From positions 1-15,368 of the forward strand of contig BOAV01000057.1 of assembly GCA_026002045.1 (NCBI GenBank): a DNA stretch of 15,368 nt. The letters run 5' to 3'. The position numbers and the translations under genes were made by a program. The DNA comes from Spirochaetia bacterium (GTDB lineage Bacteria; Spirochaetota; Spirochaetia; Treponematales; Breznakiellaceae). The notes beneath the pieces are model-generated. The model was given only the letters and a program-made list of their open reading frames with translations. It was not told the DNA's origin and made no database searches. Positions 1 to 7,333 of the stretch are shown one piece after another; positions within the stretch are counted from its first letter, which is position 1; every line of letters begins with the position of its first letter.

Positions 1-2
1 GT

Positions 3-41
3 ATAACAATCATGCCGGGAGGCGGAAAGGAAGTACCATGA
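3..41 (+). CDS. C-terminal end of an upstream gene (partial)
   Basis: A frame open from the left edge encodes ITIMPGGGKEVP and ends at a TGA whose bases overlap the next start codon in an ATGA junction. Only 12 residues are visible, so no family can be named. The ATGA coupling with the following gene, and the capsid gene just beyond, suggest a phage head gene in the same operon; that is inference. The alternative is that the frame is open by chance. Confidence 0.45.
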   Translation: MTIMPGGGKEVP

Positions 42-709
42 AAGCAGAAACGGAAAACGTAAGCGCGGCGGAGAATATCAAGCGGGAAATTCAAAATCTT
101 GAAACCCAGAAAAAACAACACGAAATAGACGCTGCCGATTATTATAAAAATGAGCAGTATGGCGCCTTCAAAGAGATGAACAGCCAATCAAATCTTTGCC
201 AGAATCGGATTGCTATGTTAAAACGCCGTCTTGTTGATTTAAACATACAAAACAACACCCCGGAACTTAAACGCCGATTGAAGGTTATTCACGATGCCGG
301 GCAAGAAGCCGTGGGCATCGCCGCCTCAGAATTTAAGACCGTTATTAAGTCCCTGTCAAACATCGAGGCCGCCCGCGCAAAATACAATTTAACCGCAGAA
401 TGTATAGGCGGTTTTTTTGTGTATGACATACCAGGGCATATAAACCACACAGGCCGCACTATTGCCGAGCTTATCCAGGACTTTCAGGAAACCGCAGATC
501 AGGAACTCCCGACCTTTGCCGACCGCATAACCCAAAGTTCAAAATACTATTATCAGGATCAACTTGAACGCGGCGGGTACTTGCTCGCAGAAAGAACGCC
601 GGAACAGTTGAAAGCGGATAAGGCCGCCGCCTTAAAACTTGAAAAAGAACTTAACGAAAAAAAGGAAGCAGAGCGCCGGGAATATCTAAAAAGTTTAGTA
701 CAGGAATAA
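38..709 (+). CDS. Coiled-coil protein upstream of the capsid gene; possible scaffold
   Basis: This is a 223-residue soluble protein that I do not recognise as a named family. Residues about 8-75 are rich in Lys, Glu, Gln and Asn and look like a long coiled coil. Residues about 75-165 look globular, with GGFFVYDIPG near 125. The tail (about 190-223) is again a charged helix rich in Lys and Glu. There is no signal peptide or membrane segment. The start overlaps the stop of the previous gene, with GGAAG just upstream as ribosome-binding site. It lies 67 nt before an HK97-type capsid gene that lacks the usual N-terminal delta (scaffolding) domain, so a separate scaffold is an attractive role. That rests on position and coiled-coil content only. 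A head-tail or structural accessory protein is also possible. Confidence 0.7.
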   Translation: MKAETENVSAAENIKREIQNLETQKKQHEIDAADYYKNEQYGAFKEMNSQSNLCQNRIAMLKRRLVDLNIQNNTPELKRRLKVIHDAGQEAVGIAASEFKTVIKSLSNIEAARAKYNLTAECIGGFFVYDIPGHINHTGRTIAELIQDFQETADQELPTFADRITQSSKYYYQDQLERGGYLLAERTPEQLKADKAAALKLEKELNEKKEAERREYLKSLVQE

Positions 710-776
710 CGGAACTATACCCGCAGTATTGCAGGGTTTAATTTTTTAACACTGAGAGACAGTCAAGGACTTTTCT

Positions 777-1679
777 ATGAACAAGGAATTATTTTTAAAG
801 TATCTGCGGAATAAATGCGACGTCGCAGAACTCCGCTCCATCGGCTCCGGGGATATTACCGTACCTCAGGAATTAGTTTTAGAGATCATGAAGAAGGCCG
901 CCCGGTTCCCGGTTCGCCTTCTTGCTACTGTTCACCAAGTAACCGCAGGAAGTGGCAGCGTTGCCATAAACAGCGAATTGCCCGCCGTTGATTGGATATC
1001 GGAAGGAGGTAACTATCCTTCACCCGATCCTACTTTTGCCGGGCATACCTTTGTCTTGAATAAGATAGGCGGGCTTGCCAAAGCATCCGAGGAGCTCGTC
1101 CAGGATAGCGCCTTTAATATTGACGAAGTGATTGCCTCAATCTTTGGTCAGGCAATCGGGGAAAAAGAAGATGAGGCCTATATCAACGGAACCGGGACAG
1201 ACGAGCCGCGGGGCCTCCTCCTCGATGCTGCCGAGCTGGCCGCAGCAGGGACCGCGCCCGCATATGAGGATTTTATTGAGCTTTTCGCCTCCCTGCCTTT
1301 ACGTTATCACGCCGGCGCCGCCTTTTTGATGAATCAAAAAACACTCTCCGCCGTTATCCCTCTGGTAGACGGAAGTGGGAATCCTCTTTTTCATCCTGGC
1401 GGTTATGCCTATTCCGGGGAACCTTCATTTGTTGCCGGGAGTATCCTCGGGTGCCCGGTTTACCTTTCCGCTCTGCCTGATGCAGGAGCCGGAACCAAGC
1501 CTATCCTTTACGGCGATTTTAGGCGCTATGTGATTGTAGACAGGGCAGACGGTTTCAAGGTTCGCCGCCTTGGGGAACTTTATGCGGAAACGGGAGAAAT
1601 CGGCTTTTCCGTATCTCATCGTACTGATGGCGCTTTAACAGACAGTGAAGCGGTTATCGCTTTAACCATGGATGTATAA
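777..1679 (+). CDS. HK97-family phage major capsid protein
   Basis: This 300-residue protein matches the HK97 major capsid fold family (Phage_capsid). It should polymerise into the icosahedral head. Family-like stretches include ITVPQELVLEIM near 26, the region around PAVDWISEGG near 69, the segment about LNKIGGLAKASEELVQDS near 94, and EKEDEAYINGTGTDEPRGLL near 129, where acidic residues precede the typical NGTG..PRGLL turn. GDFRRYVIVDR near 246 is the usual C-terminal A-domain strand. The protein starts almost directly with the mature fold; the roughly 100-residue N-terminal delta domain common in the family is missing. The ATG at 777 follows AAGGAC at good spacing. The stop overlaps the small terminase start as TAATG, so the two are translationally coupled. 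Confidence 0.9.
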   Translation: MNKELFLKYLRNKCDVAELRSIGSGDITVPQELVLEIMKKAARFPVRLLATVHQVTAGSGSVAINSELPAVDWISEGGNYPSPDPTFAGHTFVLNKIGGLAKASEELVQDSAFNIDEVIASIFGQAIGEKEDEAYINGTGTDEPRGLLLDAAELAAAGTAPAYEDFIELFASLPLRYHAGAAFLMNQKTLSAVIPLVDGSGNPLFHPGGYAYSGEPSFVAGSILGCPVYLSALPDAGAGTKPILYGDFRRYVIVDRADGFKVRRLGELYAETGEIGFSVSHRTDGALTDSEAVIALTMDV

Positions 1680-2227
1680 TGCCGGCAAAAAAAACTAAAT
1701 CCGCGAAAATCATACAGGGTAATTTTCATCCGTGTCGCACTCAGAATAAAGATCCGTATTTTCCGAATCTTACAACTCCGCCCCAGCCTCCCGATGGATT
1801 AAACGAATGGGGTAAAGGGTTGTGGGTAAAGCTTTGCCATCAGCTCATTGAATCCGGGATTCTTACATCAGTAGATACCTTTGCCCTGGAACTGCTCTGT
1901 ACCAGTTACGGTTTTGCTATGGACCTCCGTGAGGCTATGACGGTACAAGAAGTAAAAGGGGGAAATGGGAAGATTAAAAAGGTACGCGTTCCTATTACCT
2001 CTTATCTTGAAGGTAAAAACTCCCAAACCAACACCCTTTATGCTGCGTATAAATCAGAATTACAAGCTGTTGACCGGGGATTAGCTCAATTCGGTTTAAC
2101 GCCCCGAGCGCGTAATCAGGTTGAAGCAGTGCCCAAAAAGGAAACTGTAGACGAATATGACCGTATAGCTTATAACTTACTTCACGATCAAGACGATTTT
2201 TCCAATAAAACAAAGGAAAAAAAGTAA
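1679..2227 (+). CDS. Phage terminase small subunit, P27 family
   Basis: This 182-residue protein resembles the P27-type small terminase, which recognises packaging sites and loads the large ATPase/nuclease subunit. Typical features are a Pro-rich entry (TTPPQPPDGLNEWGKGLW, about 32-49), then LIESGILTSVDTFALELLC (about 56-74), and FGLTPRAR near 138 close to the C-terminus, the usual end of the P27 core. The start is fixed by the TAATG overlap with the capsid stop. Its position is odd: small terminase genes normally lie upstream of large terminase and portal, whereas this one is downstream of the capsid gene and no large subunit is visible. The Lys-rich tail ends one nucleotide before the next ATG. 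Confidence 0.8.
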   Translation: MPAKKTKSAKIIQGNFHPCRTQNKDPYFPNLTTPPQPPDGLNEWGKGLWVKLCHQLIESGILTSVDTFALELLCTSYGFAMDLREAMTVQEVKGGNGKIKKVRVPITSYLEGKNSQTNTLYAAYKSELQAVDRGLAQFGLTPRARNQVEAVPKKETVDEYDRIAYNLLHDQDDFSNKTKEKK

Positions 2228-2228
2228 A

Positions 2229-2477
2229 ATGATCGATGATGATGATGGCGGATCATACGTAGATCCGACAGAATATCACATAGCAGAGGATGGGAGTATC
2301 GTTTATAAATATGATCCCGAAATTATTCGTGCGCGAAATAAAATAAAAATGGACGCGTGGATAGCGGAAAAAGAAAAACAGGTCGCAGCAAAAAAAAGAA
2401 TGGATGAATTCTTGGCCGGCCTTGCAAAGAAATACCCTTTCGCTTGGCATACCCTATCGCATAGGAAGGTGGAATAA
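2229..2477 (+). CDS. Small charged protein between terminase and tape measure genes
   Basis: This is an 82-residue protein of no family I recognise. It opens with an acidic run (MIDDDDGGSYVDPTEY) followed by a strand-like segment (DGSIVYKYD) and then a basic amphipathic helix rich in Lys and Glu (about 35-70), ending WHTLSHRKVE. It starts one nucleotide after the small terminase stop and overlaps the tape measure start as TAATG, so it belongs to the same translational unit. The slot immediately before a tape measure gene is often held by a tail assembly chaperone; the size would fit one, but no frameshift site is evident, so I leave it unnamed. Confidence 0.7.
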   Translation: MIDDDDGGSYVDPTEYHIAEDGSIVYKYDPEIIRARNKIKMDAWIAEKEKQVAAKKRMDEFLAGLAKKYPFAWHTLSHRKVE

Positions 2478-5356
2478 TGGCGGATTTATCGCTTAAAATA
2501 TCGGCAGATTTTAACTCAGCTCAACAAGCCTTTGAAAAACTCGCCAAGGATGCAGAGTCCGCAGGAATGACGGTAAAGCAGTTTACCAAGGCATTTGAAG
2601 ATAAGGCCATAGACCAGTTTGAAGCAAAGCAGAAACTCGCCGCCGCTGCCATAAGCGCAACAAAAGGCGATCTTGCCGCCGCTGAATCGCAGTATAGGGC
2701 ATACGGCGCGGAGATTCAGCGGCTTATCAAAAACGGCATGGATCCGGAAAGCGATGCAGTTCAGAAACTAAGGGCGGAATATACACAGATCGGGACAAAA
2801 ATTGAGGCGGCAAAGGAAGCAGAGGTAGCCCTGGCCGCCGCTTCAAAGGCCGCCGCCGAGGTTCTTGAAAAAGAGGCCGATATAGTTGTCAAGCAACTGG
2901 ACGCAAAGGGCAATCTTGCCAAAGAAAATGTAAAGCTTAAACAATCCCAGGATGATCTGAAAGAAAAAATAAAGGAGGCGTCTAAGGAATACGGGTCGGA
3001 ATCGGATCAGGTAAAAGAATTACAGGTTGAATACGAGGCCCTAAACAAAAAAATAGAACAAAACGAAAAGGTCCAAGATATGGCAAACAATGCGGCAAAG
3101 GCCGCAGCTACGGCCCTGGCCGGCATCGGCGCGGCAACGGGAGCCTTCATCGGGCTTGCATTGAAGGGGGCAGCATCGGTGGAAGATATGACCATGCAGT
3201 TCAAGTCTCTCGTGGGCGGCACCGAACAGGCCAAAAACCTTGTCAAAGAACTAAACAAAGAGGCCGTCAATACGCCTTTCGAACTTGACGCTATTTCAAA
3301 GTCAGTAAAGACGCTGCTTCCCGCAATGAAAGGGGATGCGGACGCGGCGGTGGAGGCGTTCAAAATGCTGGGGGACACAGCGGGGGGAAGCGGGCAGGTC
3401 TTAGAAAGCGTGACGAGCGCCTACTCAAAGGCAATGCTTAAAGGCAAAGTGTCGATGCAAGAGCTCAACCAGATAGCAAACGCCGGTGTGCCTATTTTTG
3501 ACGAAATGGCAAAATCCATGGGCGTCACGGTGGCGAAGCTTATGAATATGTCCTCGGAAGGAGAACTCACCGCTGACCACCTGACAGGGGCATTCGCCAG
3601 AATGACAGGCGAGGGTGGGGTATTTTTCGAGGGCATGAAAAACCAAGCCTTCACTTTTTCAAGTTCTTTGCTCGGGGTGAAGGAAAACTTGAACCTGACC
3701 GCCGCCGTCATCGGGGAGAAATTCCTGCCCTATGCAAAAGAAATTGTAGACCGCGCAGGGGAGGTCTTAGCGAGATTCAACGACTGGATTTCGGAGGGCA
3801 ACAACCTGGAAAGCACCCTGAAAACGGTGGGGATAGCGCTTGTGGGCGCCGGTGCAGCCCTTGCTGCTTTTCTGGTAATAACAAAGGGTGCAGAAGCGAT
3901 AAGAAATATGACCGCCGCATTTAAGGCGTTTAACCTTGTTTTGAAGGATAATCCCCTCATCGCTATTACCGCCGGTGTAATAGCGTTAATTACTGCTTTT
4001 TCAATTCTTGCCGAAAAGGTGGGCGGGGTTAAAGAGGCCTTTGCAGTTGTGGGAAAAACAATAATGACTGTTATTGGCCAGCCTATAGATTGGGTTCTTG
4101 AAAAGGTTCAGGGCCTCCTTGAATTTGTAAGCAAATTTCCGGGGGCCGATAAATTGCTTAAAGGCCCCATGGAGGCGCTTGATAAAGCCAGGGCATGGTC
4201 AACGTCATTTGGATCTGTATGGGAAGATGGACTTGACGCATTTACCAAGCCATATGCCGAGGCACGAAAAAAAGAACTGGATGATCTTAAATCTGAAATT
4301 GAAAACAGTGCAAAGAATATAAATCTCACCCCCCCGGAGATGAAAATTGATACCGAAGCTGACAAAACTGCCGCGGATAGGTTAAAAAAACAAAAAGAGC
4401 ATGATAAGCTCCTTAAAGATTTAGCCCTTTCCGATTTAAAGGATCGCCTTGCCGCTATCGCAGAAACCGAGGCCCAGGGAGAGGCCGCCCGGCAGGCAGC
4501 CTTCGCCGGTTTCCTTTCCGCCCGTTTAGAAGCGGAAAAACTTGACGATGAAGCGCGTATAACCTACTTACAGGAACAGGCCGCCCTTACCATTCAAAAC
4601 ATGCAGACACAATTTGATGCAGAGCGGGCACTAATTCTTAAAAATACTCAAATTACGGAAGATGAAAAGGCCGCCCTTGAACAACAATTAGCGGAACAAC
4701 ATGACACAGAAATGCTGTCGATCCTCCAGGCCTCCCATGATTTGCAGATTCAGGAATTGGATCGATTGGTACAAGCGGACAAGGAAGCAAAGAAAAAGCA
4801 GATTGAGGAAGAAAAGAAAGTAGCGGAAGCCAGAAGGGCTATCAATCAGGCATCCCTAAGCGCGGCGTCAAGCTTTTTCGGCGATATGGCGGGGCTTTTG
4901 AGCCAGTTTTCAAAAGAAAATAAAGCGGCCCTTGCGGTTGAAAAAGTTTTGGGGCTTGCCCAGATAGCCATGAATACCGCCATTGGTATCAGCCAAGCCA
5001 TAGCACAGTTTGGGCCGCCCCCCTCTCCCCTGGGAATTATCGGCATTGCATCAGCAGCGGCAACGGGGGTAATGGCAACCGCTTCGCTTATCGCCGGATG
5101 GGCAAAGGCCGCAAGCGCGGAAACCGGCGGCAGCTTCATAGCCAACGGCCCCCCGGGAGTGGACACAAACCTCCTGCGGGTAAACAACGGCGAACAGGTG
5201 GATGTAACCCCGGCTGGCCAAGTGGCGCAGCGGGATTCGGGATATTCAGGAAACGCGGGGTATACCGTTGATTCAATGCGGGAGATGATCTGCGAAATCG
5301 TAAATTGGGGATTCAGGCGGGGGCTTATCTATGCCATACCGACGGGGAATATATGA
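2477..5356 (+). CDS. Phage tail tape measure protein
   Basis: This 959-residue protein sets tail length by spanning the tail tube, and it is assembled with chaperones before tube polymerisation. Residues 1-205 are mostly Ala/Lys/Glu coiled coil. The tape measure domain proper runs about 230-410 and includes VEDMTMQFKSLVGGTEQAK, TPFELDAISKSVKTLLPAM and the stretch from GKVSMQELNQIANAGVPIF, all typical of the family. Hydrophobic segments near 208-229, 450-470 and 491-512 fit the membrane-active helices found in tape measures of siphophages and myophages. A second charged coiled coil covers about 620-800, and a Gly/Ala-rich hydrophobic tail (about 840-890) leads to a short C-terminal domain. The length implies a tail of ordinary siphophage scale. 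It is preceded by the small protein through TAATG. No tail tip genes follow, which suggests loss downstream. Confidence 0.92.
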   Translation: MADLSLKISADFNSAQQAFEKLAKDAESAGMTVKQFTKAFEDKAIDQFEAKQKLAAAAISATKGDLAAAESQYRAYGAEIQRLIKNGMDPESDAVQKLRAEYTQIGTKIEAAKEAEVALAAASKAAAEVLEKEADIVVKQLDAKGNLAKENVKLKQSQDDLKEKIKEASKEYGSESDQVKELQVEYEALNKKIEQNEKVQDMANNAAKAAATALAGIGAATGAFIGLALKGAASVEDMTMQFKSLVGGTEQAKNLVKELNKEAVNTPFELDAISKSVKTLLPAMKGDADAAVEAFKMLGDTAGGSGQVLESVTSAYSKAMLKGKVSMQELNQIANAGVPIFDEMAKSMGVTVAKLMNMSSEGELTADHLTGAFARMTGEGGVFFEGMKNQAFTFSSSLLGVKENLNLTAAVIGEKFLPYAKEIVDRAGEVLARFNDWISEGNNLESTLKTVGIALVGAGAALAAFLVITKGAEAIRNMTAAFKAFNLVLKDNPLIAITAGVIALITAFSILAEKVGGVKEAFAVVGKTIMTVIGQPIDWVLEKVQGLLEFVSKFPGADKLLKGPMEALDKARAWSTSFGSVWEDGLDAFTKPYAEARKKELDDLKSEIENSAKNINLTPPEMKIDTEADKTAADRLKKQKEHDKLLKDLALSDLKDRLAAIAETEAQGEAARQAAFAGFLSARLEAEKLDDEARITYLQEQAALTIQNMQTQFDAERALILKNTQITEDEKAALEQQLAEQHDTEMLSILQASHDLQIQELDRLVQADKEAKKKQIEEEKKVAEARRAINQASLSAASSFFGDMAGLLSQFSKENKAALAVEKVLGLAQIAMNTAIGISQAIAQFGPPPSPLGIIGIASAAATGVMATASLIAGWAKAASAETGGSFIANGPPGVDTNLLRVNNGEQVDVTPAGQVAQRDSGYSGNAGYTVDSMREMICEIVNWGFRRGLIYAIPTGNI

Positions 5357-5406
5357 AAATCCTGCCCCATACAACTGGCAGATAACTTATAAAGGAGTAA
5401 CAGAAT

Positions 5407-5658
5407 ATGATCAAATTTGACAAATACTATAAGGAGTATGAAAAAAAGAACAACAGGGAAAATGCCAAAAAGCTGAAAGCAAAAAAAGGCGATCCGAGGG
5501 CTATATCGCTGCTTGTTTTTTCAAAATATCTTGAAGCCCTTGATAGCGCAAGCCAATTCATAAAGGTATGTAAAGGGCCGGAGGATCAAAAAAATTCTAT
5601 CCTCGAAAAAACCGCAGCACTAAAAGCGGATATCCAGAAATTTACTGCCAACCTGTAG
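5407..5658 (+). CDS. Small Lys-rich helical protein, last gene of the phage run
   Basis: This 83-residue protein is unrecognised. It has a strongly basic N-terminus (KYYKEYEKKNNRENAKKLK) and a mainly helical remainder with Leu/Ala periodicity. A good ribosome-binding site, AAAGGAG, lies 10 nt before the ATG, and 50 nt separate it from the tape measure stop. It is the last plus-strand gene before the minus-strand toxin-antitoxin block, and the two meet tail to tail across 50 nt with no clear terminator. A role in the virion or in phage gene control cannot be told apart. Confidence 0.65.
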   Translation: MIKFDKYYKEYEKKNNRENAKKLKAKKGDPRAISLLVFSKYLEALDSASQFIKVCKGPEDQKNSILEKTAALKADIQKFTANL

Positions 5659-5708
5659 GGTAGATCACCTTCCTTTTTAACATTTTCATTGTTCAGGATT
5701 AGGTAAAA

Positions 5709-6002
5709 TCAGGAAGCCATGATCCGGGGACTTAAGGCGAACCCCAGAGAAGCCATGACTTTCACGATGGTTTCAAAAGACGGGTTTCCCTCCAGGGAAA
5801 GGGATTTGTAAAGACTTTCCCGGCCCCGGCCGGAATCATCGGCAATCTTTGCCATGCCGCGAGCCCTGGCAACGTCGCCTATAGCGGTGATGATCAGGTC
5901 AGAATCGCCGCTCTTGAAAATATCATCCAGGTAGAAAGCAATATCTTCTTCGGTTTCAAGATATTCCGCCGGGTCCCATACCGTTGTCTTTACTGGTTTC
6001 AT
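5709..6002 (-). CDS. Addiction module antidote protein (HTH, HI1420-like)
   Basis: This 97-residue antitoxin resembles the COG3636 / HI1420 group of antidotes paired with small RelE-like killer proteins. It should bind and neutralise the toxin encoded just upstream and repress the shared promoter. The N-terminus (about 1-35) has the family pattern WDPAEYLETEEDIAFYLDD. The C-terminal half is a Cro-like helix-turn-helix: ARARGMAKIADDSGRGRESL, then NPSFETIVKVMASLGF. I chose the ATG at 6002 over an upstream one at 6017 because GAGGGGG lies 7 nt before it and it follows the toxin stop by one base. Toxin-first order is typical for this group. Confidence 0.85.
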   Translation of the reverse strand: MKPVKTTVWDPAEYLETEEDIAFYLDDIFKSGDSDLIITAIGDVARARGMAKIADDSGRGRESLYKSLSLEGNPSFETIVKVMASLGFALSPRIMAS

Positions 6003-6003
6003 G

Positions 6004-6303
6004 CTATACCCCCTCAAGGTTTTCCGCGATCTTTTTCGCGGCCTTTATGGTTTCGTCCTGCGTGGACTTGTCGCTTCCGCAAAGCAGGATCACAAGCTCA
6101 TCGCCTCGCCGAATGTAATACACCCGGTAGCCGGGGCCGTAATCGATACGTAATTCAGAAATGCCGTCCCCTACCGGCTTTGTGTCCCCAAAGTTACCAG
6201 TGGAAATCCGGCGGATACGGGCATTGATGATCTGCTTTGTTTGCCGGTCATTGATCGCCCGAATCCATGTCTTGAAATGCTCCGTTTCCCGTACCGTTAT
6301 CAT
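6004..6303 (-). CDS. RelE/ParE-superfamily toxin (HigB / HI1419-like)
   Basis: This 99-residue toxin belongs to the small addiction module killer proteins (COG3657, Gp49/HigB type), which usually cleave mRNA at the ribosome. Family features are the opening TEHFKTWIRAINDRQTKQII, then RIRRISTGNFGDTKPVGDGI, the central ELRIDYGPGYRVYYIRRGDE with its basic residues, and LLCGSDKSTQDETIKAAKKI near the end. I take the start as ATG at 6303 (MITVRE), because the upstream 18 codons do not resemble the family and run through a promoter. There is no ribosome-binding site before this ATG (see the leaderless promoter entry). The antidote follows after one base. Confidence 0.88.
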   Translation of the reverse strand: MITVRETEHFKTWIRAINDRQTKQIINARIRRISTGNFGDTKPVGDGISELRIDYGPGYRVYYIRRGDELVILLCGSDKSTQDETIKAAKKIAENLEGV

Positions 6304-6309
6304 GTTTTT

Positions 6310-6338
6310 AGTGTATCCTATGGAATACGGAAAGTCAA
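6310..6338 (-). promoter_or_regulatory. Promoter of the HigB-type toxin-antidote pair, apparently leaderless
   Basis: On the minus strand TTGACT and TACACT are separated by 17 bases, a near-consensus sigma-70 promoter. Six bases (AAAAAC) follow the -10 box and then comes the toxin ATG, so the expected transcription start falls on or next to the A of the start codon. No Shine-Dalgarno sequence is present. The promoter match is direct observation; leaderless initiation is inferred. Confidence 0.65.
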
Positions 6339-6373
6339 GAGGGGTGGGGATGCTCACGGCTATTTGTCCTTGT

Positions 6374-6520
6374 CTACAGTAAGTCGCTTAGGGGCGTGAA
6401 GGTTTCCGGGTGTTCCTGGTATTCCTTTTCCCCCGCGGCAATGATTGCCCATTCCTCTGCGGTCAAGTCGGTTTCGATGGTATAAAGCGGCCCGGCAAGG
6501 ACTGTAAAAAGCGGCTTCAA
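6374..6520 (-). CDS. 48-residue ORF with TTG start
   Basis: This short ORF begins at TTG and reads MKPLFTVLAGPLYTIETD, then LTAEEWAIIAAGEKEYQEHP, ending LSDLL. AAAGGGA lies 5 nt before the TTG and supports that start. The composition is protein-like (alternating strand, then an acidic helix) and unlike a chance frame. I do not recognise a family. It is 2 nt beyond the stop of the preceding ORF in the brnTA operon direction and 70 nt before the HigB-type toxin. It could be a remnant of a longer antitoxin. Confidence 0.5.
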   Translation of the reverse strand: MKPLFTVLAGPLYTIETDLTAEEWAIIAAGEKEYQEHPETFTPLSDLL

Positions 6521-6522
6521 TG

Positions 6523-6726
6523 CTATCCCTTTACGCTGCGGCCTGGTCCGGGGCTTGTGGCCATGGCGGGGACGGATGCGCCGCAGCCTTGGGGCGCGTC
6601 CGGGACTTCCCGGAAAGCATCCCGTTCAAATTCGTCAAACCGCTCCTGGGTGATCCCCCCCATTTCAAGGTGAAGCTTGAAATCTTCGTGCAAGGCTTCA
6701 TAGTGTTTACTGCGGTATACCTTCAT
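6523..6726 (-). CDS. Small protein behind brnA, resembling the N-terminus of an HTH antitoxin
   Basis: This is a 67-residue protein. The first 45 residues (KVYRSKHYEALHEDFKLHLE, then GGITQERFDEFERDAF) resemble the region that precedes the helix-turn-helix in COG2944-type antitoxins, which pair with RelE-like toxins. The remainder (SVPAMATSPGPGRSVKG) is low complexity and contains no HTH, so the DNA-binding part may have been lost. The ATG comes one base after the brnA stop with no ribosome-binding site, which implies translational coupling. A truncated antitoxin whose toxin is the relic at 7308-7457 is possible but speculative. Confidence 0.5.
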   Translation of the reverse strand: MKVYRSKHYEALHEDFKLHLEMGGITQERFDEFERDAFREVPDAPQGCGASVPAMATSPGPGRSVKG

Positions 6727-6727
6727 T

Positions 6728-7018
6728 TTATTGAGCGTGAGCCATTACCTGGCGCAAAATAGAATTGAGCCGGGTTTGATAACCTTTTCCCCCATGCTTG
6801 AGCCAAGCCACCACATCGGCATCCAGTTTACAGGTAACGGCAACCTTTACAGGCCGGTACATACCCCGGTCTACCAGCGGCCTGGGGCGGAGTACAAGGG
6901 TATCAAGAGGGGGGATGTCAGAGCAGTCTATATCCTCATCCTTAATGGCGGCCACCCGGTCCCATTCTTCCTGGCTTACCAAGGGCATTGTTTCGTTGGT
7001 ATAGCTAACCATTCCCAT
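6728..7018 (-). CDS. brnA: BrnA-family antitoxin
   Basis: This 96-residue antitoxin matches BrnA, which neutralises the BrnT RNase and represses the brnTA promoter through a ribbon-helix-helix domain. The N-terminal half carries QEEWDRVAAIKDEDIDCSDI and PPLDTLVLRPRPLVDRGMY, typical of the toxin-binding part. The C-terminal part, VKVAVTCKLDADVVAWLKHG followed by GKGYQTRLNSILRQVM, is the RHH domain with the diagnostic GKGYQTR. I chose the ATG at 7018 (MGMVSY) since GAGGA lies 10 nt upstream; this overlaps the brnT end by 14 nt. A longer in-frame start at 7126 lies deep inside brnT and is unlikely. Confidence 0.88.
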   Translation of the reverse strand: MGMVSYTNETMPLVSQEEWDRVAAIKDEDIDCSDIPPLDTLVLRPRPLVDRGMYRPVKVAVTCKLDADVVAWLKHGGKGYQTRLNSILRQVMAHAQ

Positions 7019-7286
7019 AATAGTATTTTTCCTCCTCGTGTTTTTTTGCCCTTCGGGCGGAAATAATACGGACCGTTTCCGGGTCCGGCTGGGTAAAGGT
7101 AATAAGCATAACGCTGTTTTCGGCAAAGCCGGCCAGCATTAGGCGTTCCTCATCAAGGCTACTATGCTTATCATCATAATATTCTTTCCGCAGAGGGTCA
7201 AAAAAGGCATAGTGGGCTTGGACAAAGCTGATTTTATGCTTTTTAATATTCAGTTGGTTCTTTTTTTCGTCCCATTCAAACCTCAT
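7005..7286 (-). CDS. brnT: BrnT-family toxin (DUF497 RNase)
   Basis: This 93-residue toxin is of the BrnT/DUF497 family, a RelE-fold ribonuclease that blocks translation. Motifs are FEWDEKKNQLNIKKHKISF at the N-terminus, then FFDPLRKEYYDDKHSSLDEE and RLMLAGFAENSVMLITFTQ in the middle, and ETVRIISARRAKKHEEEKYY at the end, with the conserved RIISARRA segment. The length is typical and the gene looks intact. Its promoter lies upstream inside the end of a truncated toxin relic. The downstream brnA overlaps it, the standard toxin-antitoxin coupling for this family. Confidence 0.92.
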   Translation of the reverse strand: MRFEWDEKKNQLNIKKHKISFVQAHYAFFDPLRKEYYDDKHSSLDEERLMLAGFAENSVMLITFTQPDPETVRIISARRAKKHEEEKYYYGNG

Positions 7287-7306
7287 GTTGACCCACTAAA
7301 ATACAT

Positions 7307-7333
7307 ATTATATCATACTTATAAAAATGTCAA
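7307..7333 (-). promoter_or_regulatory. Promoter of brnTA
   Basis: On the minus strand TTGACA is followed after 15 bases by TATAAT, or after 17 bases by TAATAT. Either gives a good sigma-70 promoter about 20 nt upstream of the brnT ATG. It lies within the 3' end of the truncated toxin ORF, so capture of the relic end as promoter DNA is plausible. The BrnA repressor would be expected to act here. Confidence 0.65.

Noticed and set aside
1132..1329. Open frame of 65 codons on the plus strand inside the capsid gene
   Set aside because: It is fully overlapped by the well-supported capsid frame, has a Pro/Ser-rich composition and no ribosome-binding site.
3007..5187. Several minus-strand open frames of 70-123 codons across the tape measure gene
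   Set aside because: They mirror the Ala-rich repeats of the tape measure frame; their Ser/Ala-rich products look like antisense shadows.
6410..7066. Plus-strand open frames opposite brnA and the small ORFs
   Set aside because: The minus-strand BrnT and BrnA frames have clear family motifs and coupling; the plus-strand products have none.
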